From contig NZ_JBEPTL010000002.1 in assembly GCF_040549465.1 (NCBI RefSeq), forward strand, positions 124,001 through 188,000: 64,000 nt of DNA, written 5' to 3'. This document shows positions 18,385-25,909 of the stretch, in pieces. Position 1 is the first letter of the stretch; every line of letters starts with the position of its first letter. The notes under the pieces were generated by a model. The model saw only the letters and a program-made list of their open reading frames with translations, did no database searches and was not told the DNA's origin. This stretch comes from Lacisediminihabitans sp040549465. Lineage in GTDB: Bacteria > Actinomycetota > Actinomycetes > Actinomycetales > Microbacteriaceae. A program made the translations under genes and the position numbers.

Positions 18385-19751
18385 CCACTGTGGATATCAC
18401 CGAGTACGGTGCCGTCGCCGACGGAACCACGAACAATGCCGCCGCCATCCAGGCGACGATCGACCAGGTCTCGAGCCTCGGCGGTGGGCGGGTCGTCGTG
18501 CCGAGCGGCGGAACATTCAAGACCGGCTCGATCATGCTGAAGAGCAACGTCGACCTGCATCTCGAGCGTGGTGCCGTGCTCGACGGCAGCGAGCGAGTCG
18601 AGGACTACACCGAGCGGTTCAAGGTGTCGGCTCTCTCCAGCGGTGAATTGACCGACAACAGCGACGACACGTACATCCTCGTCGGGGCGAAGGATGCGAA
18701 GAACATCGCCATCACCGGCGCGGGGACGATTCGGGGCGGCGGACGCCACTTCATCGATTCGGATACCGGGTATATCTACCGCAGCCCCAACGCGCGTCCG
18801 TTCACCGTCTTCTTCATCCACTGTGAAGACGTGACGCTTCGGGACACCAGGTTCACCGATGCCGGCCTCTGGTGCATTCGGCTGACCGGCGTGGATCGCG
18901 CCCTGATCACCGGCATCCGCGTCGACACCGATCTCAAGTTTCCCAATGCCGACGGCATCGACCTTGACCGCTGCCGGCAGGTGCGGATCAGCGACTGCGA
19001 GATCTCCAGCGGAGACGATGCCATCTCACTGAAAACATGCGAAGAGTTTCCCGAGTACGGCCCGACAGAAGACATCGTGATCACGAACTGCACCCTGCGG
19101 TCCACCTCGAGCGCGATCGTCATCGGGGTGGATGCGGTTGCCGACATCCGAAACGTGATCGTATCCAACTGTGTCATCCGCTCCTCGCACCGCGGACTCG
19201 CGGTCAACCTGGGCCAAGAAGGCAATTTCGACAACATTCTCTTCAGCGATTGCATCGTCGAGACCCGGCACTTCGCGGACGACTGGTGGGGTCACGGTGA
19301 GCCCATCTACGTGAGCGCCTTCCCCTGGCATGACAAGGTCGGGCGCATCACCAATGTGCGGTTCCGCAATATCCTGGCTCGCTCGGAGAACGGCGTGTTC
19401 ATCGCCGGCTACAGCGCCGGACTGGTGGAGGGCGTCGTTCTCGAGAACGTGCGGGTGGAACTCGATCGGTGGTCGTCGTGGCCGGGCGGCGAGTACGACC
19501 GCCGTCCATTCGAGTCAGGAGAACAGATTTACCAGCACCCGACAAGCGGATTCCACATCGACACCGCTGCGGATGTCACTCTGCGCAATTGCGAGGTCGT
19601 GTGGGGCTCGCGCCCGGATAATTTCTCGCATGCGGTGGAGGCAATCGATGTCGACGGACTGGTGATCGACGGCTTGCGGGGCGAGGCAGCGCATCCCGAC
19701 AGGGATCCTGCGGTATTCGAGCACTCGCGGGCGCAGGAAAACGTCTTGTGA
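18381..19751 (+). CDS. GH28-family glycosidase (polygalacturonase-like)
   Basis: A 456-residue right-handed parallel beta-helix protein. It has the N-terminal ITEYGAVADGTTNNAAAIQ and GGGRVVVPSGGTFKTG segments that open GH28 and related pectin-active enzymes. The catalytic Asp set is recognisable as NADGID (D191, D194) and SGDDAIS (D212, D213). The classical GHG-SIGS histidine motif is replaced by an SSAIVIGVD segment, as in rhamnogalacturonase-like or exo-acting subgroups, so pectin specificity is not certain. It lacks a signal peptide and is coupled by ATGA and GTGA overlaps between the beta-mannosidase and the second GH2. Its presence suggests that the imported glycan carries uronic acid or that the locus handles mixed plant cell-wall fragments. 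Confidence 0.85.
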   Translation: MTTVDITEYGAVADGTTNNAAAIQATIDQVSSLGGGRVVVPSGGTFKTGSIMLKSNVDLHLERGAVLDGSERVEDYTERFKVSALSSGELTDNSDDTYILVGAKDAKNIAITGAGTIRGGGRHFIDSDTGYIYRSPNARPFTVFFIHCEDVTLRDTRFTDAGLWCIRLTGVDRALITGIRVDTDLKFPNADGIDLDRCRQVRISDCEISSGDDAISLKTCEEFPEYGPTEDIVITNCTLRSTSSAIVIGVDAVADIRNVIVSNCVIRSSHRGLAVNLGQEGNFDNILFSDCIVETRHFADDWWGHGEPIYVSAFPWHDKVGRITNVRFRNILARSENGVFIAGYSAGLVEGVVLENVRVELDRWSSWPGGEYDRRPFESGEQIYQHPTSGFHIDTAADVTLRNCEVVWGSRPDNFSHAVEAIDVDGLVIDGLRGEAAHPDRDPAVFEHSRAQENVL

Positions 19752-21601
19752 CCTCGGAACGCAGGATCGACGGGATCCCCCGACCGGAACATCCTCGTCC
19801 GCAATTCGTGCGGGAGGAGTGGCTGAACCTCAATGGCCCGTGGCAGTTCGAGATCGACCACGGCGACAGCGGCCTCGAACGCGGCCTCGTGCAGAGCGAA
19901 TTATCCGGCGAGATTCTCGTTCCGTTCGCACCCGAGTCGGAGGCGAGCGGAATCGCCCATATCGACTTCATGGCTGCCGTCTGGTATCGGCGCACGGTTC
20001 AGATACCGGCAACATGGGCGGAGATGCGTGTGCTTCTGCACTTCGGCGCCGTCGACCACGACGCGACAGTGTGGATGAACGGGCAGGAGGTTGTTCGGCA
20101 TCGTGGCGGATTCACGCCGTTCAGCGCCGAACTCGACGGCGTCTCGGCCGGTGAGATCATCACGATCGTGGTGCGGGCGCGTGACAGTCGCGATGGGGTT
20201 CAGGCTCGTGGCAAGCAGGTGACGAAGTACGCCAATTATGGTTGTGAGTACACCCGAACGACGGGAATCTGGCAGACCGTGTGGCTCGAGGCCGTGCCGC
20301 CCGTACACCTTCGCCGCCCGAAGATCACACCGCTGCTGGCGGATTCGAGCTTCGACGTCGCTGTACCACTCAGCCGCAATCTTCCGGGAGCCACCCTGCG
20401 AGTCAGGGTGAGCGATGAGAACGGGGAAGCTTCGACACGGAGCATTCGCGCGGACCTCGATCTCACCCCGAGCGTGCGCTTGGCCCTTCCAGCCGACCGA
20501 GTGCGTGTCTGGTCGCCAGGCGACCCCCATCTCTACGACGTCGTGATCGAGCTGACCGATCGGGATGGCGTCGTGCTCGATCGCGTGATCAGCTATGCCG
20601 GGCTGCGATCGGTCGCGATCGACGGGCAGCGCGTCCTGATCAATGGTGTGCCGGTCTTCCAGCGACTGGTGCTCGATCAGGGGTACTACCCGGAGTCGCT
20701 GATGACCGCGCCGGACGATGACGCGCTTATGCGCGACATCCAGCTATCGCTTGCCGCCGGCTTCAATGGCGCACGGCTGCACCAGAAGGTGTTCGAGGAG
20801 CGCTTCCTGTACCACGCGGATCGTCTCGGATACCTCGTCTGGGGAGAATTCGGGGACTGGGTCAACCTTCCGAACCTCGGTGAGTCGAGCCACACGGCAT
20901 CGTTCATCACACAGTGGCTCGAGGTTCTCGACCGCGACTACAGCCATCCGTCGATCATCGGCTGGTGCCCACTCAACGAAACCCAGCGCGAGATCGACGA
21001 TGGCATCCACACGCTCGACGACGTCACACGCGGCATGTTCCTCGCAACGAAGCAGGCCGACGGATCGCGACCGGTACTTGACACCTCCGGATACTCGCAC
21101 CGGGTTTCGGAGGCGGATATCTACGATTCGCACAACTACTATCAGGACCCGACGGATTTCGCCACGCTGATGGCGCCGCTCGCCGAAGGGAGACCATTCA
21201 TCAACGTCTCGTATCTTGGCGAGAAAACGATCTCCGTGGCCTATCGCGGTCAACCGTATTTCTGCTCCGAGTTCGGCGGAATCTGGTGGGACCCGGATGT
21301 GGCCCGCGCCACTGCCGACACCGACACCGCACTCTCCTGGGGGTACGGCGAACGCCCCCGCACTGAGGACGAGATGCAGGAACGGTTTGCCGGCCTGGTG
21401 GGTGTGCTCCTCGACATTGAGCAGACGTTCGGCTACTGCTATACGCAGCTGACCGACGTGTTCCAGGAGCAGAACGGTATTTACCGCTTCGATCGTTCGA
21501 GCAAGCTCGATGTAGAGCGGATCCGTGTGGCGCAGTCACGCACCGCTGCAATCGAACAGACCGAGGCGATCAGACGCCCGACGCTTAACCGCACGGTGTG
21601 A
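19748..21601 (+). CDS. GH2 glycosidase (beta-galactosidase/glucuronidase-like)
   Basis: A 617-residue GH2 enzyme starting at GTG within the upstream stop (GTGA). It has the sugar-binding domain (RPQFVREEWLNLNGPWQFE), the immunoglobulin-like domain and a TIM barrel. The barrel carries acid/base E411 in GWCPLNETQRE and nucleophile E508 in YFCSEFGGIWW. It is short for a classical LacZ (about 1000 residues) and closer in size to beta-glucuronidases and the compact GH2 members of unknown specificity. Substrate cannot be read from the sequence; galactose or uronic-acid side groups on a mannan would suit the locus. Confidence 0.87.
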   Translation: MTSERRIDGIPRPEHPRPQFVREEWLNLNGPWQFEIDHGDSGLERGLVQSELSGEILVPFAPESEASGIAHIDFMAAVWYRRTVQIPATWAEMRVLLHFGAVDHDATVWMNGQEVVRHRGGFTPFSAELDGVSAGEIITIVVRARDSRDGVQARGKQVTKYANYGCEYTRTTGIWQTVWLEAVPPVHLRRPKITPLLADSSFDVAVPLSRNLPGATLRVRVSDENGEASTRSIRADLDLTPSVRLALPADRVRVWSPGDPHLYDVVIELTDRDGVVLDRVISYAGLRSVAIDGQRVLINGVPVFQRLVLDQGYYPESLMTAPDDDALMRDIQLSLAAGFNGARLHQKVFEERFLYHADRLGYLVWGEFGDWVNLPNLGESSHTASFITQWLEVLDRDYSHPSIIGWCPLNETQREIDDGIHTLDDVTRGMFLATKQADGSRPVLDTSGYSHRVSEADIYDSHNYYQDPTDFATLMAPLAEGRPFINVSYLGEKTISVAYRGQPYFCSEFGGIWWDPDVARATADTDTALSWGYGERPRTEDEMQERFAGLVGVLLDIEQTFGYCYTQLTDVFQEQNGIYRFDRSSKLDVERIRVAQSRTAAIEQTEAIRRPTLNRTV

Positions 21602-21630
21602 GGCAGACAGCGAGGCACTTAAGGTTAAGT

Positions 21631-22497
21631 ATGGACACGCCAGATCACACCGAGCGCCCCATCGGACTTGTGCTTGTGCGTGCGACGCAGCGCCTCGGCG
21701 CCGAGCCCTTCTATCAGGAACTGATAGCCGGTGTCGAAAACGTCTTTGGTCCGGCGGATGTCGCGCTCCTACTGCAGGTGGTGGCATCCGCGGAGGAGGA
21801 ACTCTCGACCTACCGGCGCTGGGCGGCCGCGGGACAGGTCGACGGCGTCCTGCTGGTAGATCTCTCGAGAAATGACGTGCGGGTGGATCTCATGATCGAA
21901 CTCGGCATCCCGACGGTGGTTGTGGGAGCGCCCGAGACTGCGGGTCCATTCCCGGACGTCTGGACTAACGATGCCGCAGCTGTACACATCGCCGTTGCAG
22001 AGATCGTCGAACTCGGCCATCGTGTCATCGGTCGGGTCGGCGGCCCGCAGAGCCTCGCCCACAGCCAGATCCGGTCCGAAGCGTTCATCGAGGCTACCGC
22101 GTCCCTTGACGTCGTTGGCATCGAAGTCGAGGCCGGCTATTCCGAAGAGGGCGGTAGCAGCGCAACGCGCGAGATCCTCGATCGGCCGAATCCACCGACG
22201 GTGATCATCTACGACGACGATCTCATGGCGCTTGGTGGACTGATGGCCGCCGAGGATGCCGGCCTCAGCGTGCCGGGGGATCTTTCCATGGTTGCGTGGG
22301 ACGACTCCGCGCTCTGTCAGCTATCCACTCCGAAGCTCGCGGCACTATCGCACGATGTCCAGGCCATCGGAGAACTCACGGCGCAGGCCATGTTGACGTT
22401 CCGTTCCGACGGCATTGCACGACGATACGAGGCCCCAATGGTAAATCTCGTCAGTCGCGAGTCGCTCCGCCACCTGAATGCTGCCTCCGCTCGGTGA
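21631..22497 (+). CDS. LacI/GalR-type sugar-binding protein lacking the HTH domain
   Basis: A 288-residue protein aligned with the periplasmic-binding-protein-like core of LacI/GalR regulators. It has PIGLVLVRA, PFYQELIAGVENVF, ELGHRVIGRVGGP, YDDDLMALGGLMAAEDAGL and the C-terminal VPGDLSMVAWDDSALCQL segment. The usual 55-residue helix-turn-helix and hinge are absent: upstream of the core there is only room for about 20 residues, since the GH2 gene ends at 21601. The ATG at 21631 follows AAGG at good spacing; a GTG at 21598 overlapping the upstream stop would add 11 residues, still with no HTH. No secretion signal is present, so it is not a normal binding protein either. It may act as a sugar-sensing partner or be a regulator that lost its DNA-binding part. 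Confidence 0.8.
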   Translation: MDTPDHTERPIGLVLVRATQRLGAEPFYQELIAGVENVFGPADVALLLQVVASAEEELSTYRRWAAAGQVDGVLLVDLSRNDVRVDLMIELGIPTVVVGAPETAGPFPDVWTNDAAAVHIAVAEIVELGHRVIGRVGGPQSLAHSQIRSEAFIEATASLDVVGIEVEAGYSEEGGSSATREILDRPNPPTVIIYDDDLMALGGLMAAEDAGLSVPGDLSMVAWDDSALCQLSTPKLAALSHDVQAIGELTAQAMLTFRSDGIARRYEAPMVNLVSRESLRHLNAASAR

Positions 22498-22588
22498 TCG
22501 CGAGAGCCGCCGAGTGCTTCAGCGGTCGGGATGAGCCTGCGTCATCGCTCCACACCAGTTGAATTGCCCCCGGTTTAATTCTCTAAAC

Positions 22589-23242
22589 GTGACCACCCGG
22601 CCCGCTCGTGAGGTCGAGGACTGGAAGAATCGTTTGGTGACGTTTTCCGCGCGTGGTGAGGTGGGGGCTGTTCTTCTGCGGCGCGGCAAGGGACTTGAGT
22701 GGTTCACGCTGGCCTGGAACGTGGTCGGCGTGGCCGTGCTGACCGTGCTTGCGCTCATGGCATCGTCGGCCGCCCTGGCTGGGTTCGGGCTCGATAGCTT
22801 TATCGAGATCGGCGCGTCGATGGTGGTGTTGTGGGAACTGTCCGGGACTGGTGAAGCGCGTCAACGGCGGGCGCTGAAGCTGATCGGTGTCGCGTTCGTT
22901 CTGTTGGCGGGCTATCTGTTTGTCCAGTCCGTGGTGGCGCTTCTGACCGGTCACCACGCATCGCCTGGCGTTGGCGGGATTATCTGGACGGCAGTTACCG
23001 CGCTTGTCATGTTCACCCTCGCCGGACTAAAGGGGCGGACTGGGCGCGCGCTGAGGAACCCGACGCTCGTCGCGGAGGGGCGGGTGACCTTTATCGATGG
23101 GCTCCTCGCGGTCGGGGTGTTCCTCGGGATATCCCTGGATCTCGTCTTCGGGTGGTGGTGGGCGGACCCTGTGGCCGGGTTCGTCATCGTCTATTACGCG
23201 GTCCGGGAAGCTATCCACATCTTCCGCGGCGAGGAGTCGTAG
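22589..23242 (+). CDS. Compact cation-efflux (CDF)-like membrane protein
   Basis: About 217 residues with six predicted transmembrane segments. It contains the CDF-like GFGLDSFIEIGAS in the second helix and FIDGLLAVGVFLGISLDL and DPVAGFVIVYYAVREA in the last two. The cytoplasmic C-terminal metal-binding domain of typical CDF transporters is missing: the protein ends ten residues after the last helix, as in a short actinobacterial subgroup. The classical HxxxD metal-site pairs are altered, so transported ion and activity are uncertain. The start is ambiguous: GTG 22589 lacks a clear ribosome site, and in-frame TTG 22559 and later GTG codons are alternatives. The DUF1232 gene follows by two bases. 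Confidence 0.72.
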   Translation: MTTRPAREVEDWKNRLVTFSARGEVGAVLLRRGKGLEWFTLAWNVVGVAVLTVLALMASSAALAGFGLDSFIEIGASMVVLWELSGTGEARQRRALKLIGVAFVLLAGYLFVQSVVALLTGHHASPGVGGIIWTAVTALVMFTLAGLKGRTGRALRNPTLVAEGRVTFIDGLLAVGVFLGISLDLVFGWWWADPVAGFVIVYYAVREAIHIFRGEES

Positions 23243-23244
23243 TC

Positions 23245-23661
23245 ATGTCGGAGTGGTGGCAGATCGCCCTAAGTGTGCTCGCCGGTTTGCTATTGGTCTG
23301 GTTGGTGCTTGTTCTGGTGCTCTGGCTCGAGCAACGCAAACATCCAGGCCGCGCTTCCCTGCTCGACCTTCTGCGACTGGCCCCGGATGTGGCGAGGCTG
23401 CTCAAACGCCTCGCCGGCGATCGGGCGGTGCCGGTGGGGGTACGAATCTGGCTGGGCGTTCTGCTGGTGTATCTGATCTCCCCGATTGATCTCATCCCTG
23501 ACTTCATCCCCGTGCTGGGGTATGCCGACGACGCTTTGGTGGTCGCGATCGCGCTCCGCTTCGCGACCCGCCGAGCGGGACGCGAAGCAATCGAGAAACA
23601 TTGGCCGGGCACCCCGGCTGGCCTGACCGCGGTCCTTCGACTTGCCGGATTGCCCGCATAG
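23245..23661 (+). CDS. YkvA-like DUF1232 membrane protein
   Basis: A 138-residue protein with one N-terminal transmembrane segment (residues 6-27). The DUF1232 signature follows: IWLGVLLVYLISPIDLIPDFIPVLGYADDALVV, two adjoining hydrophobic stretches split by the SPIDLIPD turn. The biochemical role of the family is unknown. It begins two bases after the cation-efflux stop, so the two are probably co-expressed. The 160 bases after its stop contain nothing I can identify. Confidence 0.85.
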   Translation: MSEWWQIALSVLAGLLLVWLVLVLVLWLEQRKHPGRASLLDLLRLAPDVARLLKRLAGDRAVPVGVRIWLGVLLVYLISPIDLIPDFIPVLGYADDALVVAIALRFATRRAGREAIEKHWPGTPAGLTAVLRLAGLPA

Positions 23662-23820
23662 CGATCGAATTCCTTCCTGGCCAGCCGGAACGGCTACGGC
23701 GGCCTCTCGGTGCGACCCTGTCGCTGTGCGCAGGCCGCGAGGGGTCGCGAATGGCGGCTTAGGACGCGCCGGGGCAGCCATTTGTGCCCCCTCGGCATGC
23801 GACGGATGCTGCGGCGCGAG

Positions 23821-24399
23821 TCAGCGGGACGACCGCGCGCGGTGCGCCCGCACCTTCGAGCGATTGCCGCAGCGCTGCATCGAGCACCAGCGACGGTTGT
23901 TCGACCGTGACTCGTCGTAGAAGATGAGCTGGCAGTCGTCGGCGGCGCACTCACGCAACCTGTCCTGGGCGTTGTCGGCGAAGAGCGCGACGGCGTTCCG
24001 CGCGATCGTCGCCAACGCCTGACCCACCCGCACCGAACTGTGCCCCGCGTGCCGGTTTCCTCCAGGCAGCGCCGGGGGGATGTTCGGGGTCGCGGCGAAC
24101 AGGTTGATGGTGTCGATGTCGTCGGCGTCGGGCTCCCGCTTCGCGTTGAGGGCGTGCGTCACCCCCGCGATTGCGGACCGGAGCGCCAGGGCGTCGACCA
24201 GTTCGCGTTCGGTGGTCGCGGCATCCATCCTCTCGAAGCGACCGGCCAGCCAGTCGCTGAGGTCGCTGGGTGCCTGCAGCCGTTCCCAGACCGGGTTGTC
24301 GGCCATCGACCCCGTGTAGGCGAAATCGAGACTGATCGCGCCGGAATCGAACCACCAGCGGTGACCCTCGCGCGACATGAACCATTGACCGGTTTCCAC
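23821..24399 (-). CDS. CGNR zinc-finger regulator (ABATE domain)
   Basis: About 192 residues. The N-terminal ABATE-type region includes GAISLDFAYTGS and WERLQAPSDLSDWL. The C-terminal CGNR zinc finger has the expected spaced cysteines: LRECAADDCQLIFYD, then RRWCSMQRCGNRSKVRAHRAR. Such proteins are thought to be DNA-binding regulators. The long open frame extends to 24564 through repeats, but the GTG at 24399 lies six bases after a CATAAT -10-like box, the typical geometry of a leaderless actinobacterial mRNA; ATG 24378 is the alternative. The promoter box sits in an inverted repeat, suggesting self-regulation. Confidence 0.82.
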   Translation of the reverse strand: METGQWFMSREGHRWWFDSGAISLDFAYTGSMADNPVWERLQAPSDLSDWLAGRFERMDAATTERELVDALALRSAIAGVTHALNAKREPDADDIDTINLFAATPNIPPALPGGNRHAGHSSVRVGQALATIARNAVALFADNAQDRLRECAADDCQLIFYDESRSNNRRWCSMQRCGNRSKVRAHRARSSR

Positions 24400-24420
24400 G
24401 TAACCATTATGGTCGGTTAC
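24400..24420 (-). promoter_or_regulatory. Inverted repeat over the -10 box of the CGNR gene
   Basis: GTAACC (24400-24405) and GGTTAC (24415-24420) form a perfect six-base inverted repeat with a nine-base spacer. On the minus strand the spacer contains CATAAT, a good -10 box, six bases upstream of GTG 24399. A regulator bound here would block RNA polymerase; the CGNR protein itself is the obvious candidate. Confidence 0.5.
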
Positions 24421-24460
24421 CACCCAATTGCCGAGGTGGGCGCTCGCCGAAGCTGTGCTG

Positions 24461-24485
24461 TGCCGTGCCGTGCCGTGCCGTGCCG
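24461..24485. repeat. Five tandem copies of TGCCG
   Basis: TGCCG is repeated five times without change, preceded by the related TGCTG. It lies between the CGNR and SprT-like genes, outside the preferred CGNR start. Such a pentamer run is prone to slippage. Confidence 0.9.
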
Positions 24486-24542
24486 AAATAACGGTGACCG
24501 TGCGGGGATCACGCAATTCGGGCAACTTCTCAGCCTTACCCG

Positions 24543-24590
24543 TCGAGCGTTTCGATGGGACCAATCGAGCGTTTCGATGGGACCAATCGT
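24543..24590. repeat. 22-base tandem duplication plus partial copy
   Basis: A unit beginning TCGAGCGTTTCGATGGG and ending ACCAA occupies 24543-24564 and is repeated exactly at 24565-24586. A third partial start (TCGTTTCG) follows. It lies just upstream of the CGNR gene and within 10 bases of the SprT-like stop (24595), so it could affect transcription read-through between them. Confidence 0.9.
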
Positions 24591-24594
24591 TTCG

Positions 24595-25071
24595 TCAGGC
24601 GGTCCGGCGCCGCGTGGCGGAGACGGATCGCTGCATCCAGCTGATCGCGTTCGCCGGGTCGAAGCGTCGAGAACACTTGCCGCAGGCAAGCGCACGGGTC
24701 GGTCGTCGGTAGCGGTAGTGCAGATGGCCGGCCGGGCAGGTGCCGACCCATGGGGCGAGCTCGTTGGCGATCTCGCCGTCGTGCAGTCGCTTGCCCTCGT
24801 ACCCGAGGTCGGCGGCGATCCCCTTCCATCTCGGTCCGTGGCCGGCCCTGGTGCCGGCCATGGCATGCGCGACCTCATGCAGCAGCACCTGGTGGATCTC
24901 GTCGTCCTCGTAGCGGGAGGCGAGATAGCGCGACACGGTGATCCGCTTGTCCGTGTAGTTGCAGAGTCCGGCGCGCGTCTTCGCCGAGTCGAAACCGAAA
25001 GACCAGCTCGGGTCGAGATGCAGGGCGATCAGGGCATCGGCCCAGGTGCGCACCCTGGCCAGTTCAGCCAT
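24595..25071 (-). CDS. SprT-like zinc metalloprotease-like protein
   Basis: A 158-residue SprT-family protein. It has the zincin motif HEVAH near residue 65 and a C-terminal zinc ribbon made by CPAGH and CGKC (about residues 112-131). Eukaryotic SPRTN relatives cut DNA-protein cross-links; bacterial members are poorly characterised, so the role is inferred only at family level. The start ATG 25071 is near the expected N-terminus of the fold. It lies 39 bases downstream of the TPR gene on the same strand. Confidence 0.85.
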   Translation of the reverse strand: MAELARVRTWADALIALHLDPSWSFGFDSAKTRAGLCNYTDKRITVSRYLASRYEDDEIHQVLLHEVAHAMAGTRAGHGPRWKGIAADLGYEGKRLHDGEIANELAPWVGTCPAGHLHYRYRRPTRALACGKCSRRFDPANAISWMQRSVSATRRRTA

Positions 25072-25110
25072 GATTCTGTTTAGCCATCGTGCCGCTCGGT
25101 CGTCCCTCGT

Positions 25111-25623
25111 CTAGTCATCTTTCAGGCTCCGTCGCATGATGGCTTCCAGGGCGAGCTGCGAGGAGTCGACCTGGTCCTGCGATGCGCCGATGCGCTTACG
25201 GATGTCGAGGGCGTGCGAGATGGAATCCCTCGCCTCGTCGAAGCGGCCGAGTTCGAACAGCACCTTGCCCTCGTGCTGTGCGGCGAACGCCTCGACGGAC
25301 TGCCAGCCCTCCACGGTGGCGGTAGCCCGGCAGGCCGACATCTCAGCGAGCGCGCGCTCGAGCTTGCCCTGATATTGGAAAACCTGGGCCCTGCGCAGTC
25401 GGGCGGCGGTCAGCAGTTCGCGGTCGCCGGCGAAGTGAGCGAGTCGAAAGCTCTGCTCTGCCAGCGTGAGGGCCTCGTCGAGGCGGCCGAGCATCCGCAG
25501 CAGGCCTGCCTTCTCGGCGAGTGCCGCGGTGCTGCGGCTCGGGCCGAGTTCGTCGAGACGGGCCCGCACGGCGTCCTCGTCGACGATCTCGTGCAGGGTC
25601 TCTGGGTCATAGGCGATGCTCAT
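25111..25623 (-). CDS. Tetratricopeptide-repeat protein
   Basis: A 170-residue, mostly helical protein with three or four TPR-like pairs. Small-Ala-Leu patterns recur about every 34-40 residues, for example LRMLGRLDEALTLAEQSFRLA and LFELGRFDEARDSISHALDI. It is probably a cytosolic scaffold; no catalytic motif is present. AAAGGG precedes the ATG. Ten bases upstream ends the TGA-interrupted frame described separately, so the two may once have formed an operon. Confidence 0.8.
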   Translation of the reverse strand: MSIAYDPETLHEIVDEDAVRARLDELGPSRSTAALAEKAGLLRMLGRLDEALTLAEQSFRLAHFAGDRELLTAARLRRAQVFQYQGKLERALAEMSACRATATVEGWQSVEAFAAQHEGKVLFELGRFDEARDSISHALDIRKRIGASQDQVDSSQLALEAIMRRSLKDD

Positions 25624-25633
25624 CCCTTTGAGG

Positions 25634-25909
25634 TTAACCCTCGCGGACCGTGTCGAGGCTCAGCTGCACGAGCTTGTCGTCACCTTGGTTCGGATTCCCG
25701 CGCCGGTTGGCGAGCGCTACCACGGGCAGTACTGACGCACCATCCACGAGTCGTCGAAACTGGCTCCATGCCCGCTCGTTTCAAGCCAATAGTGACGACT
25801 CGCGGATCGCAGAGCGCGCAGCACGGCCGCCGTACACCCCGATGCCACCGTTGGCACGCCTATCGATGCGAATTCTCAGGCCGGGCGGCGATTCGCAAGC
25901 CCCGGTCAA
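25634..25909 (-). pseudogene. Unlisted small gene interrupted by one in-frame TGA
   Basis: On the minus strand one continuous frame runs from a TTG at 25909, which overlaps the stop of the spermidine-synthase-like gene (TTGA), to TAA at 25634. It is broken once by TGA at 25783-25781. The first 42 codons contain SPPGLRIRIDRRANGGIGVYGG. The next 48 contain WSQFRRLVDGASVLPVVALA and NRRGNPNQGDDKLVQLSLD. Both halves have normal protein-like composition, and the frame ends ten bases before the TPR start, an operon-like arrangement. I do not recognise the family. A single nonsense mutation or sequencing error in a 90-residue gene is the simplest reading; chance is possible. Confidence 0.45.

Noticed and set aside
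24400..24564. Upstream extension of the CGNR protein to 24564
   Set aside because: The extension runs through the TGCCG repeat and has no family-like sequence; the promoter box and leaderless GTG lie inside it.
25781..25783. In-frame TGA as a selenocysteine codon
   Set aside because: No SECIS-like stem-loop or selenoprotein family feature was seen after the TGA, so a nonsense mutation or error is simpler.
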